This document shows positions 21,640 through 34,389 of a stretch of 64,000 nucleotides of DNA, piece after piece. The DNA lies in NCBI GenBank assembly GCA_030220185.1, contig JASPKZ010007431.1:25001-89000 (forward strand), written 5' to 3'. The notes below the pieces were generated by a model, which made no database searches, had not been told where the DNA came from, and was given only the letters and a program-made list of their open reading frames with translations. Each line of letters begins with the position of its first letter. Within the stretch, counting starts at the first letter, position 1. A program made the translations under genes and the position numbers. The DNA comes from Diploptera punctata. Taxonomy: Eukaryota > Arthropoda > Insecta > Blattodea > Blaberidae.

Positions 21640-24345
21640 GCAATACACTACAAGCCGGGAGGTAGCGAGATCGATTCCAGATGAGGTCAAGACTTTTACT
21701 ACTTGACCAAACATTGTGTTAGGATCATGTCACCGGGTTCTACTCAGCCTCTAAATTCAATGAGTACCAGATATATTTTCTTAACTAAAGATGTCCATCA
21801 CGCAGTACTGAAACCTCGGGAGATAAATAGTCTCCAATGGTTCAAAGTGGCGTCAGTCATAATCTCCTATTTTTCAATAGCTCTCTGAGTCCTGTAATAG
21901 GATCGCTTTACACATTTACAAATATATAACTTGGGGTGATGAGTGCTTTCCACCAGATAACTTGATGCCTTTACATACTCACTTCTTTCAAGAGGTTTCG
22001 TGATGTTTTATGAAATTTGTTGTGTTAACTTTTACATTAAACTAGACCTGAAACATTATGTTGATCTACCGAAATAACTAACTTATGTAGTGTATAATAT
22101 TGTAGTCTGAGAACAAATGAGTGTCATGTATTAACTTCCAAAAGATAGAGAATTATTAAAGGAGAAAAATCAATAAGATCGATATTATAAATAAGTAGAT
22201 AACCTGGAGTTAATGAACAAAGCAAGCAATAGGCGGAAGTAAATCATTAATGCGGAAATAATCCATATAATAATTACTGGAACAGGAATCCAAAAATCCA
22301 ACGACCTAATGTATCATGTCTTGGCACAAGTCCACAAGACCCTATGGAGAATAAATTTTCTCATGAAATATTGGTCAGTCGGAGATCGGTGACCATAAGG
22401 AAACGTCAAGTTGGAAGACCAAGATTGATTTGAGGGAAGTAGATTATACAGAGGATGATTGGAACACATTAGATCAGGATAGGGATGTATGGAGAGATTA
22501 TGTCCGCCCGATCCTATAACTACGAGTTCCATCTTTATTGAGAGAATTTCAACAAATAAGTTTATCAACTGAATTTCTAAATTAAGACAGTCTAGTTTTC
22601 ATACAACCTAATTAATAAATGAAATTTCATCTTCTAAAATTTAATATTCAAGCAATAGATAGAACCAGTGAGTTAGTTAGTTAGGAGATCGGTGTCCACC
22701 CAGGATCGCAATGAATTTGTGCAGCTCTAATAAATAGCGACTATAAGAATTAGGAGACATCCTGACCACATACCAACCATATACTGTTTACATTATCGTC
22801 TGTGGCCTGTAGTGGGATCACTTTACACACTTTTACCTACCTCTATAAAATGACACAAGAGGTCAGCCAATTAATAGATCAATTGTCTTGCAAGCCTCTC
22901 GCGGTATGAAGTTGTATTTATTTTAAAGAACGGGGATGTTTACCGTTAAAATAGAATGAAAGGAAATGTTATCCATAAGAATGAAAAACAGAATATTTGC
23001 AATTTTATGGTTAAATTTGTTTTGATTTTCAATGAGTTAGCATTTCAATGCATATATAGTGTGTCACGTGATATATTAATACACATTTGAGGGACAGGAA
23101 AAGTACCAGGTTGGTCATTTTATTGTCGAAATACAGTATTAGATTCTCAATGGAAGGTACTATAGTTTAGGAGTCCGAAAGATTAAAAGAATCTGTTTAA
23201 ATCACGGGTTTACTTGCCTTCCAAATTAGGCACATATTTAAAAAAGTAGGTATGTTGTATAATTGAGGAGGTTAGAAGCAAAAGTGCAAGTTTTGCAGTA
23301 TTGGGAAAACAGTTTTAAAGTTGAAGTTGTATAAGAAAATCATAGGTAATTCAAAATGATAACTTCGGGTGATGCGTGTTTTCCCGCAGATAACGCGAAA
23401 AAGACATTAATGCTTTTACACACTCACTTTTTTCAAGAGAAAAAAAAATCACTTTATTTCTAATCGCCTCAATTAAAAGGCAATTTTTTAAGACGGAAAA
23501 GTGACTTTCATGGTTTTTTCCTTGTACCCTTCATTTAAACATGATAACTTATGTAATTGAATATTTACCTGATAGAGGAAGGTCTATACATACATTTCCA
23601 CGGTACATACAGATGGATGAAACACTTCTGCATTCAGTCTGTGAAATATTAATGTATTTTAAAATTTAATTTGTAAAAATATTTTCTATTTTCTCATTTA
23701 GTGACGTTGCCTCGTTACGATACAGTTATTACATCAACATTATTGTTATCGCTTAGTAAAAAAAGGGCATTTTTACAATAATTTTTTGCACGATAATTCG
23801 TTCTGTCGTACTTACAGGAATGGCGACCATGATTGAAAGTTCAGTTTCCTATATTTCGGAGTTGCCAACCTATAGGCTAAATAACTAAATAATTATACTG
23901 TAATATTACAAATTACCTACCAAGGGTGGGAAGTAAAACCACTGCCATTTTTGTATACTACATACAATGTATATACAAAAAATATATCAAAAAGGTAGTG
24001 TGAATATACATTATACCAAACAAATCACTGCATTTTAAATGAACTGAGATTTGTTTGAAACAATATGAAACAATAAATTCACACTTGCCGCCATTTTGCC
24101 CCTGATTGGTGTCACGGCCTGCTGTAGTCTCAATTAAATTATTTTCGGCATTTACCAAATATACATTGGTCAGACTGCTAACGTCATTCAGTTGTTTATA
24201 ATAAACGTAAATATGTCCAACAAAGATATTATTTTACTATTATTTATAATTTTGAAAACACCATCGTGCAAAAAAAAAATTATGTATGTACAACACATGT
24301 TTGTGAAGTGTTTTACAGAATCTCGGAAATTAAAAACCTTGCTAT
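21640..24345 (-). repeat. Right arm of the diverged inverted duplication
   Basis: Reverse-complement partner of 10095-15730 (anchors given there). It lacks the 3.09-kb insert and shows a single GTAT/ATAC at 22781-22784 where the insert would be. It includes a SINE D copy (21645-21900), a LINE tail (22425-22680), an inverted R1 copy (23530-23760) and an R2 copy (23770-24180). Confidence 0.8.
22425..22680 (+). pseudogene. LINE tail (RLRWAG family), copy 4
   Basis: Encodes a short degenerate end, GREVDYTEDDWN-like (ttgagggaagtagattatac), then ggatgtatggagagattatg and a GTTAGTTAG tail at 22672-22684. An internal extra segment of about 120 bp lies at 22540-22660. Confidence 0.75.
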
Positions 24346-24584
24346 CACTCGGTTTTTAATCATTTCCTCGCTTTTGTAAAAACCACTTTCCAACCTCGCA
24401 TAGTAATTTACAATTGCGAAATGTATCTGCTTTTAATAAAATTATTTGTTGAACGTAGGGAAAAAGCTCCATATCGATTTAGATATCAAATTACAACAAG
24501 TTTCCTCGTGTTTAAATAATCGTAAGCACAGTTTTATTTTTAAAAAAGTTACGTTATGTTACAATTTCTGTTAATATGACGTGG

Positions 24585-24640
24585 TAGCCTTTCCTGTAAG
24601 TACGACAGAACGCATTATCGTGCAAAAAATGATTGTAACC
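24585..24640 (+). repeat. R2 end motif abutting the Mutator-like pseudogene
   Basis: The string cctgtaagtacgacagaacg with gcattatcgtgcaaaaaa is the reverse complement of the start of R2 (19240, 23770). It sits directly at the truncated 3' end of the Mutator-like frame, so it may be a break point or a terminal repeat. Confidence 0.55.
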
Positions 24641-25812
24641 TAATGGCATTACCATAATAATTTTGTAACAGATCAATTTCGCCATTTGTTAATCTGTTCC
24701 TTCCTCCGATTTTTTCAATTTTCTCATACGAGAGTCCATTCTTTTGTGGACATGGCCTATACACTCTAGCTTCTCTAATTTAGTGCAGTTGTCATGTGGT
24801 TTACTTGCTATGGCTGTATTGTAGCCATTGCTGTCTCCATCCCCAAGCTATTTGATATATTTTAACCTCTCGAGTCACCTGACCTGTGAAATGTACGAAC
24901 TGCACCTTCACTTTCCATGCCTCCACTGCTCCCTTCATAATTGGCTGTGCAGTCATGTTGGACATCCTTCTTCTGTGGCATTTTACTCTGTTTTTAAAGG
25001 CATTCCACATCAATTACTCTGCCTGTATCCACACTAGTGGCTGTAATAACACCATTGAGGGATGTGTGTCCTCGCTTCTGCCAACTTCCATCTATTGCCA
25101 CTGCAATGTCCACAGAACCCTCATTTTCTGCAATAGCCTCTTTTGCAGCTTCCTGCATAGAGTTGTCAGCCACTCTCTCAAGAGCACTTGTAATGATATT
25201 ATTGAATTTACAATAATTCACTGGTGGGTTTAGGACGTTCAGAATTATAGAGTACAGAATTTTTCCTGCTTCTAAGCCACATCCATTACATCTCATGCCA
25301 TAAACAAACCTCACATTTATTTCATCAATATTATCATTTTCTTTTGAGGTTTTGAAGCCATGTTCTTCTTTGCACTTAGAACATGCTAGAATTAATTTAG
25401 ATGCTCAACCATTTCTTTTGTTTACATCCTCAAACACTGACACACAATCTTCTTCTTTACAATATTTACACACAACAAAACCTTTCAGTGCTGAAAGTTG
25501 TTCCATGTCCACGAAATGAAAACCTGAACTTATTTTATTACTATTTACACTAAATTCTGTACAATTATTATTTACAAAATATAACTTCCTTCTAGAAGCA
25601 CTGGGTGGAGTTTCCCTATTTACATTCACACATCCACTTGTTGATGGGTTAGACATAACTTCATCCACTGTGGCACTACCACTACTATTTACAAAACTAG
25701 GCCTATTTACATCACTCTGTTTTTTACACTGATGACTATTCTGTGCTTTTTTATTTGCGGTGAATCTATTTCCATAAAACTTGCGTTTGACAAACTTTTT
25801 ATCCCTAGCCAT
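24632..25812 (-). pseudogene. Mutator-like transposase pseudogene (N-terminal part)
   Basis: Starts at 25812 with MARDKKFVKRKFYGNRFTAN, then FHFVDMEQLSALKGFVVCKYC (zinc-binding N-terminal domain). After an in-frame TGA near 25402 it reads LILACSKCKEEHGFKTSK, VRFVYGMRCNGCGLEAGKI and VDIAVAIDGSWQKRGHTSLN, where the DGSWQKRG Asp is the first DDE catalytic residue. It continues to DTGRVIDVECL. After deletion and frameshift it goes on with CTANYEGSSGGMESEGAVR, KLECIGHVHKRM-like and LTNGEIDLLQNYYGNAIR. The later catalytic residues are not present. This pattern is that of the insect Mutator-like (MULE) transposase domain. Confidence 0.85.
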
Positions 25813-25829
25813 GTTGGATAATATTACTA

Positions 25830-26210
25830 AACAAACATGTGCTCAGATAACGTGCGAAAATAAACAAAGAAAGCGGATGTTGCACTTGGCAGTTTTACCA
25901 ATAGAAAGAGAAGAGTTTTCCCTGAAATTTGAGGATGTAGCTCTTACAGTATGGTTCATAGGAACATTGTTTAAAAATGTTAAAAATGGGCGTGTCAACA
26001 AAGAACGAGAATTTTTAAATTTCAGAATAAGACGTCTTAAAAGGCATTTGACACTTTAAAATGAACATATCTGTATTCCGAAGGGTTCATAGTACTGAAA
26101 AATATAAAAAAAACAAACAAGTCATAATTTTGTCAAAAGTAGGTGTTATGAGTACATAGTCTTTTATATGGATTTTAAATGTTTTATAGATTATTTTAAT
26201 TATTCAAGCA
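25830..26210. other. Noncoding flank upstream of the Mutator-like pseudogene
   Basis: AT-rich sequence immediately 5' of the transposase start, expected to hold the element's promoter and terminal inverted repeat. I could not match it to any other sequence in the window. Confidence 0.3.
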
Positions 26211-26270
26211 AAGTCTTTTGAAATAGAGTTTAGACATGCGAAGTCTGTTGAAATAGAGTTTAGACATGAT
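26211..26270 (+). repeat. 30-bp direct tandem repeat, two copies
   Basis: aagtctnttgaaatagagtt followed by tagacatg occurs at 26211-26240 and 26241-26270 with an exact 30-bp period and three differences. It sits at the left edge of the T-poor block. Confidence 0.9.
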
Positions 26271-26289
26271 ATAGTTCAGATCAAAGTTT

Positions 26290-29200
26290 TGCTTATGTAG
26301 TAGGCTAGTTCGCGAGAAGATAACGTGAAAGCAGTCCAGATAGAGGCACGTAGTATGTTAAGCCTATAGCGGAATACGAATGATAGGTTCAATTAACCAG
26401 CAGTTATGCCAACACGGAGGGTATAAATTATTTTTACATCGCGAGAAATAAGGAGTGACAACAGTTTCAGATTAAGAAGGAAGGATGTGCATTATCCAAC
26501 TTGGTTAAAAAAAATTGTATTACAAAGAGAACGGAAGAGGGGCATGAGAATTTATAAACTTTTTGAAACGCAATGAAGAATAGGACAAGCATTGAAAGAT
26601 TTTCCCAGAATTACCGAGTGCCAAGCATGCAGAAATGGTCGAAAACAAATTAATTAATTCCCATAGCAATTTAGAAGATGGAGGTTAAGATACTTCACCG
26701 ATAGTTGGGTGTCTTAATCGATCTAGGGGAGAATATTATCATAAATTGGGAATTCAAGGGCTACACTGAATATATTTCTAATGAAAATTACACAACAATT
26801 ATTATACTCGGCTGATCATGACACTTGACTGAGGTGCCTACAGGAGGAAACAGAGAAAGAATCTGCGGCCGGGATCTCTCTCTCTGTATACCTTGATAGC
26901 ACATCAGTGGGACTAGTGACCAGTTGAGAATAGACACACACACACACATGGGATTTGGAACTTAATTAGATTAGTAAATGACCACTAGATCGCTCTAAGA
27001 CTCGCCAGACGTGGGCCCACAAATCACTCGGAACCATATCAAGATAAAAACGAGCGAATAGACTGTAACCTAGGTCAATCTTGGCTAAGCGATGTTAGGG
27101 AAATCACACAGAAACCCACAAGAAGTTAGAAGAGAGATAGAATTAGGATAGGAAGCAAGGGAGGCATTCTATCTTCATGGAGGCCTGGCATATACTAGAG
27201 CCACTGGGATAGAGATGTGAACAGCGACCCTTAGGAGAAACAGTGCACAGATGAGAGAGACAGAGAAATAGTGAGGAGTTAGGGAGTGCGCAAGTTGGAA
27301 GGTGGGACACCCCCGTAATAAAAGGATCTGGAGTCACAGACTTCCTCGGTGATCCTGGGGCACTGGCAATATCACCTTGCCGACTTGGCACTGACGTTTA
27401 GCACCATGGAAGCAAACGAGGCATACTACCTAAGGCGGCCTGGAAAATGCTAGAGCCACTGGGTAGGGATGCGAACAGCGATCCTTAAGAGGGGATAGCA
27501 TGAAGATAAAAGAAACGGAGAATCAGGATAGGAAGCAAGGGAGGCATATTACTTTGAGGCGGCCTGGCATAATTATACTAGAGCCATTGGGAACTTCCTC
27601 TCTAAGGCGGCCTGGGACATGCTAGAGCCACTGGGTAGGGATGCGAACAGCGATCCTTAGGAGGGGATAGCATGAAAATAAAATAAACGGAGAATCAGGG
27701 TAGGAAGCAAGGGAGGCATACTACTTCGAGGCGGCCTGCCATAAATATACTAGAGCCACTGGGGACTTCCTCCCTAAGGCGGCCTGGGACATGCTAGAGC
27801 CACTGGGTAGGGATGCGAATAGTGAAACTTAGGAAATCCGCCGGCGGTGAGAAAGCGGAAAGGAATACCGCGAAGTAAAGACTTACGCACAGATAGAATA
27901 TGGCCCTAACGGGTAGATAACAAATGCTAGCAAAATAACACCGGAAACACTAGTGCACTAGAGGAAACAAGGAAAATTGGGAAACGCACATACATACGAT
28001 TGTGCCATCGACAAGTAGAGCCAAGAGGGACAGATTGACCTAGGATGGAAGGGAAGAAGACGACATAAAATCGAGAGGTTAAACACCTATGGTGGTGTAG
28101 ATAAGTTTAAGCGCATAAGCAGTCAAAAGTAAATAGAATCCTAGGATACAAGCAGAACAGATAGGAGTAGTTCCGAGTGAAAGAAGAAGTAAGGAAAGAA
28201 CCTGGAGTAGGACGTGGGTAAATATTTCAGAGTAAGAAGGGAAAAATCGAACCCCAATAAATGATGATATGTATGTAATGGGAAATCAAGGAAACCCCGG
28301 GAGTAAGAAGTAGAAAAAAACAGTTTAAATACATGTAGACCAAGAAACAATCAGGGAATAAAGTATACAAAACGTAAAATAAATGTATAAAAGTTCAACA
28401 AATCAGCTATGAAAATTTGCCATTTCAAACTAACAGTTAGGTGAGGTAAGAGTGTAAAGTACACCGTATCAGAAATTAGGGCAGCAGAAGGGAGTATGAG
28501 GACAAGGACTCAGGTTACGTAACATACTGTGACCTTCTAAAATCGAATCAGTAAGGATTAAAAAGTTAAACTAAGTGGATTGATATATTAGTAGTAAGAT
28601 CAGATGGTCAGGAAAAATAATTAGACCAATGAATATTGAAAGCCTGAATCCCTGTCCAGACACAAGTAGCTTAAAAATCATATCTCAATTCAAGAACAAT
28701 TAAGACTAGGAAAGGGAGAGTTAAGAAATAGAGGCAGTTATTTCAGAAGTGGAGAAAGGAAATGAATGCTCTCAAACTCAGGACCCTAAGGAAACGATGA
28801 CAGAAATTCAGGATGCGAGTATTAATTGGTGGTTTGTAAGGACTAATTCGGGTTTGGTCAAGTAGCATTTACATGATAAATAAGTGTAGTATATGTCGTT
28901 CCGACTGATGTGAAGATGAGCGCACCCAGTCGAACCCAGGACTCTATTATAAAGAAAGAGACTAGATAAAACCCCTAGAATTAGGCAAAAATTTAGGGCT
29001 GCTAAATATGGTAAAATCAACCGATATAATTATGGAAATTATGTGTATATATACACCTGAAGTACTGTCAAATTGAAAGTTTTAGGGAAGATAAAAAAAT
29101 GATTTAGAAACTGATATTTGTTGATGATGGCTATACAAATTGATAGGTATAAGAGCACTCTTTTCGGTTTCCAGTTTAAAATCTAGCAACGCCAAAAGAT

Positions 29201-30180
29201 AAAACAGGGGAAAAAATTGTATAGGAACGACGTTGGCAGTTTAAAGTTTATTGCAAAATACAATTTTGGTGGTTGCACCATTGAGATATGACTAACTAAA
29301 AGTAAATTTAGAGGAACTGAACCTAGGGAAATTATAAAAGTAAAGATGTACATGGTTGCTCAAGATTCGGGGTTTAGCTAAAAAGGGATATTATTCTTAG
29401 TTAAGAAACTAGGATTTGGTTTTGAAACCCCAGTAGGTATTATTGGATTCATTTCTAAAGTCCATATGGAATTTATTAAGAAAAAGGTAGTGCACACCCA
29501 TAGTATTTAAACAAATAAAAAAAGAGAAAAAACCAACAAAACTAAACAAGAATAAAGGCCAACAAGTAAACACCCTCAGCACAAGAAGAACGACTACGCA
29601 TACGATCTAACGGGCACGACTGGACTACCTAGAAACGACGAAGGATGTTGAGTCACCTAGGACATCCCCCACACCACGAAACTTAGATCAGCTGATACCA
29701 AAAAAAAAAGGAGGAAGACAGGGTCTATGCGGGTACGACTTACTACATCAGGGATAGTCATTCAACATGGGAAATGTCCACCAGTCAATACGGTGCGACA
29801 TGAGAGACCAAACAAATACCTTAACCATGTCAAACCAAACCTTTGCTAGTCCGTGGATCAGATAGTAATTCCCAACCAGTATTATACAGTGAGGAAAAAA
29901 TTGGATAATAAAACACAGAAATCCTATTAAACCTATCCTCCGGATAATCAATGCCTCCTAAAAGAAATTGCTGGTCTCGAGAACTTCAAAGGACAGACCC
30001 AGTATCCTACATGGCTCTCTCGCGACTGAAGGAAAATACCATCACCGAACGTGGTCCCAGGCATCGGATTCAACCAGGGATGCTGTAAGAGATCAACATG
30101 AGCTGCGGACATGCGCGGCGACAAACAAGAACTAAGTGCTCAAGTTTCTCGGTGGACGCGGCTAGTGGAAAAGCCGAGTG
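26290..30180 (+). other. T-poor, purine-rich 3.9-kb block of unknown nature
   Basis: The plus strand is conspicuously poor in T and rich in A and G, and in A and C at 29570-30090, unlike the balanced AT-rich DNA on both sides. No plus-strand reading frame of note is present. Minus-strand frames such as 27143-27391 and 28141-28350 are only low-complexity complements. It contains the 172-bp tandem repeat. Strand asymmetry of this size is typical of retroelement RNAs or long transcribed noncoding units, but no RT, protease, integrase or LTR was found. Confidence 0.5.
27150..27850 (+). repeat. 172-bp tandem repeat (about 3.5 units)
   Basis: The block taaggcggcctgggacatgc with tagagccactgggtagggat starts at 27431, 27603 and 27775, a constant 172-bp period, and a degenerate unit lies near 27175. 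Each unit also contains a half-unit (gaggcggcctggcata and tagagccactggg), so the 172-bp unit is itself a diverged duplication. Confidence 0.92.
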
Positions 30181-30504
30181 TTGTGAAGAAAGTGATAAGC
30201 TCTAATTAAAGTTTTTTGATTTTTCTTTTTTCAGAATGACAGTGTGGAAAAGAAACAGCATTGAAGAAAACATAACTATGGAACAGTTTGAAAAAGAAGA
30301 AGAGTAGATAAATTGTGTTTTTTATATGTTTTCTTGTTTCAGGTTCGGAGTGACAAGCTGATCCATTTTCCAGATGTAATTTGAAAACCAGATAAATGTG
30401 GTTTGATAACGTATGAAAACGTCTATGTCCCATATAGAGGAAGGGAAATGCGGTAAATTGTAAAGAGAAAATGAATTAACTTGAACACTAATTTTTATGC
30501 CATT

Positions 30505-30870
30505 CCTTTGGAGCGATAAGTGTGCAAGGCACTTGGTGTAACAGAGAGGTAGACGTTATAGCTATGTGTGATAAGTGGTGAACCGTCGGATTCCCAAAAT
30601 GTTATACACGGTACATACTGCAACTGAAATTCCTCACAATTCTAGGTGGACACTGTTCCACACTAGCCGACATTCAGTGAGTAAATATCTTCCACATTGG
30701 GACTCGAACCAGGGCATGTTCGGTAGCTCTGCGACAAGGCGTAATGTCTCACACGCTGTATTTTTCACTTTCAACATTATCATTAGATGAACATTTCCGC
30801 ACCAACAACTCTCTTCTATCGATTGTTTATTTTTTTTATAAACTCTAGGTTATATGTTGTCTGAAATTGC
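30505..30870 (-). repeat. SINE-like repeat family E, copy 2
   Basis: Nearly identical to 18040-18385 in the same orientation, with the same tRNA-like minus-strand end (GGTTCGAGTCCC near 30700-30712). A few small indels distinguish the copies. Confidence 0.75.
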
Positions 30871-31130
30871 ATTTAATCAATATTTTTCAAAATTGTATCC
30901 TTTTTTTAATTTATTGCAAGGCGTTTATTTGTTCTCATCAGGATTCAAAATTATACATTTTTATGTTGTTTGTTTCCCTTGATCACTTTCACCGATTGGA
31001 TTAATTTTAAGTAAAAGTTAAGAAAACAATTAAATGTATACAAAAAAAAACAAATCCTCATGAAACAAATGAGTACTATATAAAGGCTTTCTCTAGGTTT
31101 ATTAGGTAAAATACACACAATCCCAATTTG

Positions 31131-31545
31131 TATCACGGCTGGTTGTTATAAGTGGTGCAATTTATCCCAGTGCAGGGATATTGAGTAGTTAAGACTCACA
31201 CCTATCTAGACATTTGGTGCAAGATATCAGCCGGATTGTCAGGCCTTTCCAACGGCTTTACACTTAGAACGTATGTATGGTACTCAATTGGTTGAGAAGC
31301 ATATTCAAACGTAGAGCAATGTGCCGTGAGAATGTTTACGCTAGTTAAAAAATATATATTATCTTGTACATTTTTTAATCCAACAATTTTCATAAAGTAA
31401 GGATTTATGATTCATTGTAATGATTACATGACATCTTCAGGAGAAGAAGAACCTGCGTGAATAACATTACCTCTTCGGGAATCGAATCCGCAATCTTCCG
31501 GCTTATAGCAGATTGCCTTACCAATTACGTAACGTCCCCGGGCTA
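31131..31545 (-). repeat. Diverged tRNA-headed SINE
   Basis: The minus-strand head at 31485-31545 reads GGGGACGTTACGTAATTGG (A box) with GCGGATTCGATTCCC (B box). The distal body (atcagccggattgtcaggcc) resembles family A. A 150-bp AT-rich segment separates head and body. Confidence 0.6.
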
Positions 31546-31834
31546 ATTGTTTCAGAATATTTTAATACATTTTCACATTGTGGCCGATGACGGTACTTTT
31601 ATTAAACCAAATATTTATCCTCTTCTGTTGAGGCTCTGGCACTAACCTACTTTTTATATGTACCCGACAAAGAAATTAATGTCTTGGTGGATTACAAGAA
31701 CTGTGAAACACATTAAATTAGTATTATAGTGACTGACCTCGCTGGTTCCTAGTTGTGAGGATTCCAGTTCCATCAGCACAGGATAATACAAGATAACAAA
31801 CACAGGTATATCTAATTGTAAGTTAGAGAGAGGA

Positions 31835-32600
31835 CATTATCATAAGTAATGCCACGAGTGATTTCCAAATTATCGATAAATTCACGACTCACGAAGTGAA
31901 GAGTGAATTTATGTAGAGAATTTGGAAATCAAGTGTGGCATTTGTTAGGACTATTTAACGAATAAAATTAAGCAGTGTACTTACAAATCATTATTTAACT
32001 GTAGTTATTTTAAAATATTTATATATTTAATGTAAACGACGATGTTTGAAAACAAATGTGAAACGATTGGTACGCTTCATTTGCTTATTTTGTTCGATCA
32101 CTGCAACCAGATCATAATATTATTTATTTCCAAAAGATCGCAATGTTGTAAGAATGCACCCTAGTGGAGAAATTTATAATCAGCTTTATAGGTATTAATT
32201 AATTTCCGATGTCCTATGATGTAAATATGTTAATTATATTTTTCTGCGTCATTTCCTGGAAAATAATTCGTTTAAGAAATTGCAAACTGGTTATTTTTTT
32301 TGGTGGTATAATCAATTGTTACAAATGTTTTTATATTATCTCTCGTATGCGCTACGTGTTGACATTCATGCACTATATATACAATCTGGTAGCCGTACTT
32401 CTTAGTGAATCAGTCACTGCAAAATTATGCTATGAGCAATTTAGAATGTTAAAAAGGAGGTAATTTCATTATTATGATAAACTTTAGTTGGTAAATTCTA
32501 GGCGAAACACGACTGTGATTGGTTGTAAATCAAAAATCATTGTAACGTGATTGGTCATTGACTCCCATTTGGGGCATGAGTTAAATAGTCAATTAATAAC
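31835..32600 (+). repeat. Dispersed repeat R3, copy 1
   Basis: Matches 54330-55075 in the same orientation, beginning gccacgagtgatttcc, through ttaacgaataaaattaagca, to ccatttggggcatgagttaa. Copies differ by indels; copy 2 has a longer AT-rich middle. No protein frame seen. Confidence 0.75.
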
Positions 32601-33380
32601 AAGCCATTTAGATATAATAAGAAAGCATTACGTAAATATGAAGACACTTTATATGAACCATGAAATAGTAAAAGAAAGATAAATGAACTACTACACACTT
32701 CCCGTTCACTTGAACATAGGCTAATTTAGAAAAAAAAATCCACTTTTGACTACTAGCTGTCTCTGTATTTATTATTCTATTCTCCCAATAACCTATTTTG
32801 TATTTCATTTCTATCTCTATTCAACTTATCCATAAAATTCTATACAATTCACACTATATTCTTACGTATTTTAAATAAAACTATAACCCTGTTTTCAGCG
32901 AGACTCGAAACTTGGCCTTCTGATCTAGAACCACTCCTTAAAGATCTTGGCTAATTAGCAACGTTGGAAAACTAATATTTTTATTAGCTTTATATGTTAT
33001 GGTTCTGTTTTCGGAAAATTAAATAAATATTAGAATTATTTTTCCACGAAATATAAATTATTCCTCGCATTGAAAAATGACTAAATATAAAATAGCAAAG
33101 AAAGACCAGAAATGTACATAAATACGTGACGTTACTATTATAGCATTCCAATGGTTTGTCCTCGATATTCATATATTTATTTATAAAGGAGAACGAACAA
33201 TTTTTAAAATGTATTTTCCAAATGAAAAAATATAAAAATCTAACTGCAATGTGACGTAATAACCAATGTTAAACAGAAAGGATTAATGTGATGTTAGTAT
33301 GAGTTATTACAGTTTTTCGACCAATGTTTGTTAATGTGAAGAAATCCTCATACTATTTGGATGATTTGTGGAATATTAAG
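32601..33380. other. AT-rich stretch with nothing recognised
   Basis: No gene, RNA or named repeat was recognised. It forms the left flank of the Harbinger-like unit and ends with TAA at 33378-33380. Confidence 0.4.
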
Positions 33381-34129
33381 GGCCGGTTTCACCAACATCG
33401 GTGAAATTTAACCTTTACGACGAATTACATAACCGGGTGAAAAATAACTAAGCATGTTTGCGTTTTACCACGCCATATAACACCGACGTAAACAAACGGG
33501 CGGTTTATCATTAAAATTATTTTGAATCGTATATTTCTCATACCTCATATTCAAGCGGAACAAATTTGAAGGAGGGGAAAGAAATGCTATTGGTTGTTAC
33601 TTATCGCATTACCATAGAAACCAAAATAAACACATTGAACCAACACAAACACGTTCCACAGATCACGTCGTATATAGTACACGTGGTACATTTGCCAGAA
33701 ATAAAGAACATGTCCAACGAAAGATTTTCAAAACTATAATAGAATTAATATAGAAACGTTGAAACTATATGAAATAAGAAACTATCCATAAAACATGCGT
33801 AATGGCGAAAAATATTTTTTCTTGATTAGGCCTGTTTTTAAATTAACCTAATAATTGATTTAAAAAAACACTTTTACATTAATATAATATAATATGGTAG
33901 TGTATTATTATTATCATCATCATTGGAATGCTTTAGTATATTTGGGTTATGTAAAAGTTTTCATGGAACAAGCCATTTTAATGGTATAAAAAGAGTAATT
34001 ATTTTGTTTGGGACCATGTATTAGTGTTTATAAAGTATCTAATCCATCTACTATTGTATGTTGCTGCTGTCAACTCTCATTCTTGAAAGAATTATTTAAT
34101 AACATGCAAAATGATGATGATAATGCAAG

Positions 34130-34134
34130 TCATG

Positions 34135-34168
<34 letters not shown>
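34130..34168. repeat. (TA)n microsatellite
   Basis: About 38 bp of uninterrupted TA repeats in AT-rich DNA. Confidence 0.9.
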
Positions 34169-34171
<3 letters not shown>

Positions 34172-34389
34172 GATTTGGAGCCATCAAGCAACAAATCTGA
34201 TGAGAGGTCCTTCAAAAAAATTCCAACATTTCTCCCTCTCAATACATAGAATTGCTAGATTACAAACCCTTGTGCTTCATGGTTATTCAGGTGTAATCAT
34301 AATGTAGGAAAGCCCCGTCTGCGGATGAACTTGTGATGAAACAGATTAGTTTAATTTGTAAAACTTGGAGTAGATCTTGGGAAGCTCAA

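Noticed and set aside
27143..27391. 82-residue minus-strand frame rich in Ser, Pro and Cys
   Set aside because: It lies across the tandem-repeat region, lacks any recognised motif and is explained by the strand bias.
26290..30180. LTR retrotransposon or endogenous retrovirus
   Set aside because: No long terminal repeats, primer-binding site, protease, RT or integrase frame could be read; composition alone is not enough.
30225..30400. Two possible 3' splice sites (cttttttcag near 30234, cttgtttcag near 30342) with a short acidic frame MTVWKRNSIEENITMEQFEK
   Set aside because: The frame ends in a stop after 23 residues, no donor site or partner exon is visible, and the region adjoins the unexplained T-poor block. 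Too weak to call a gene.
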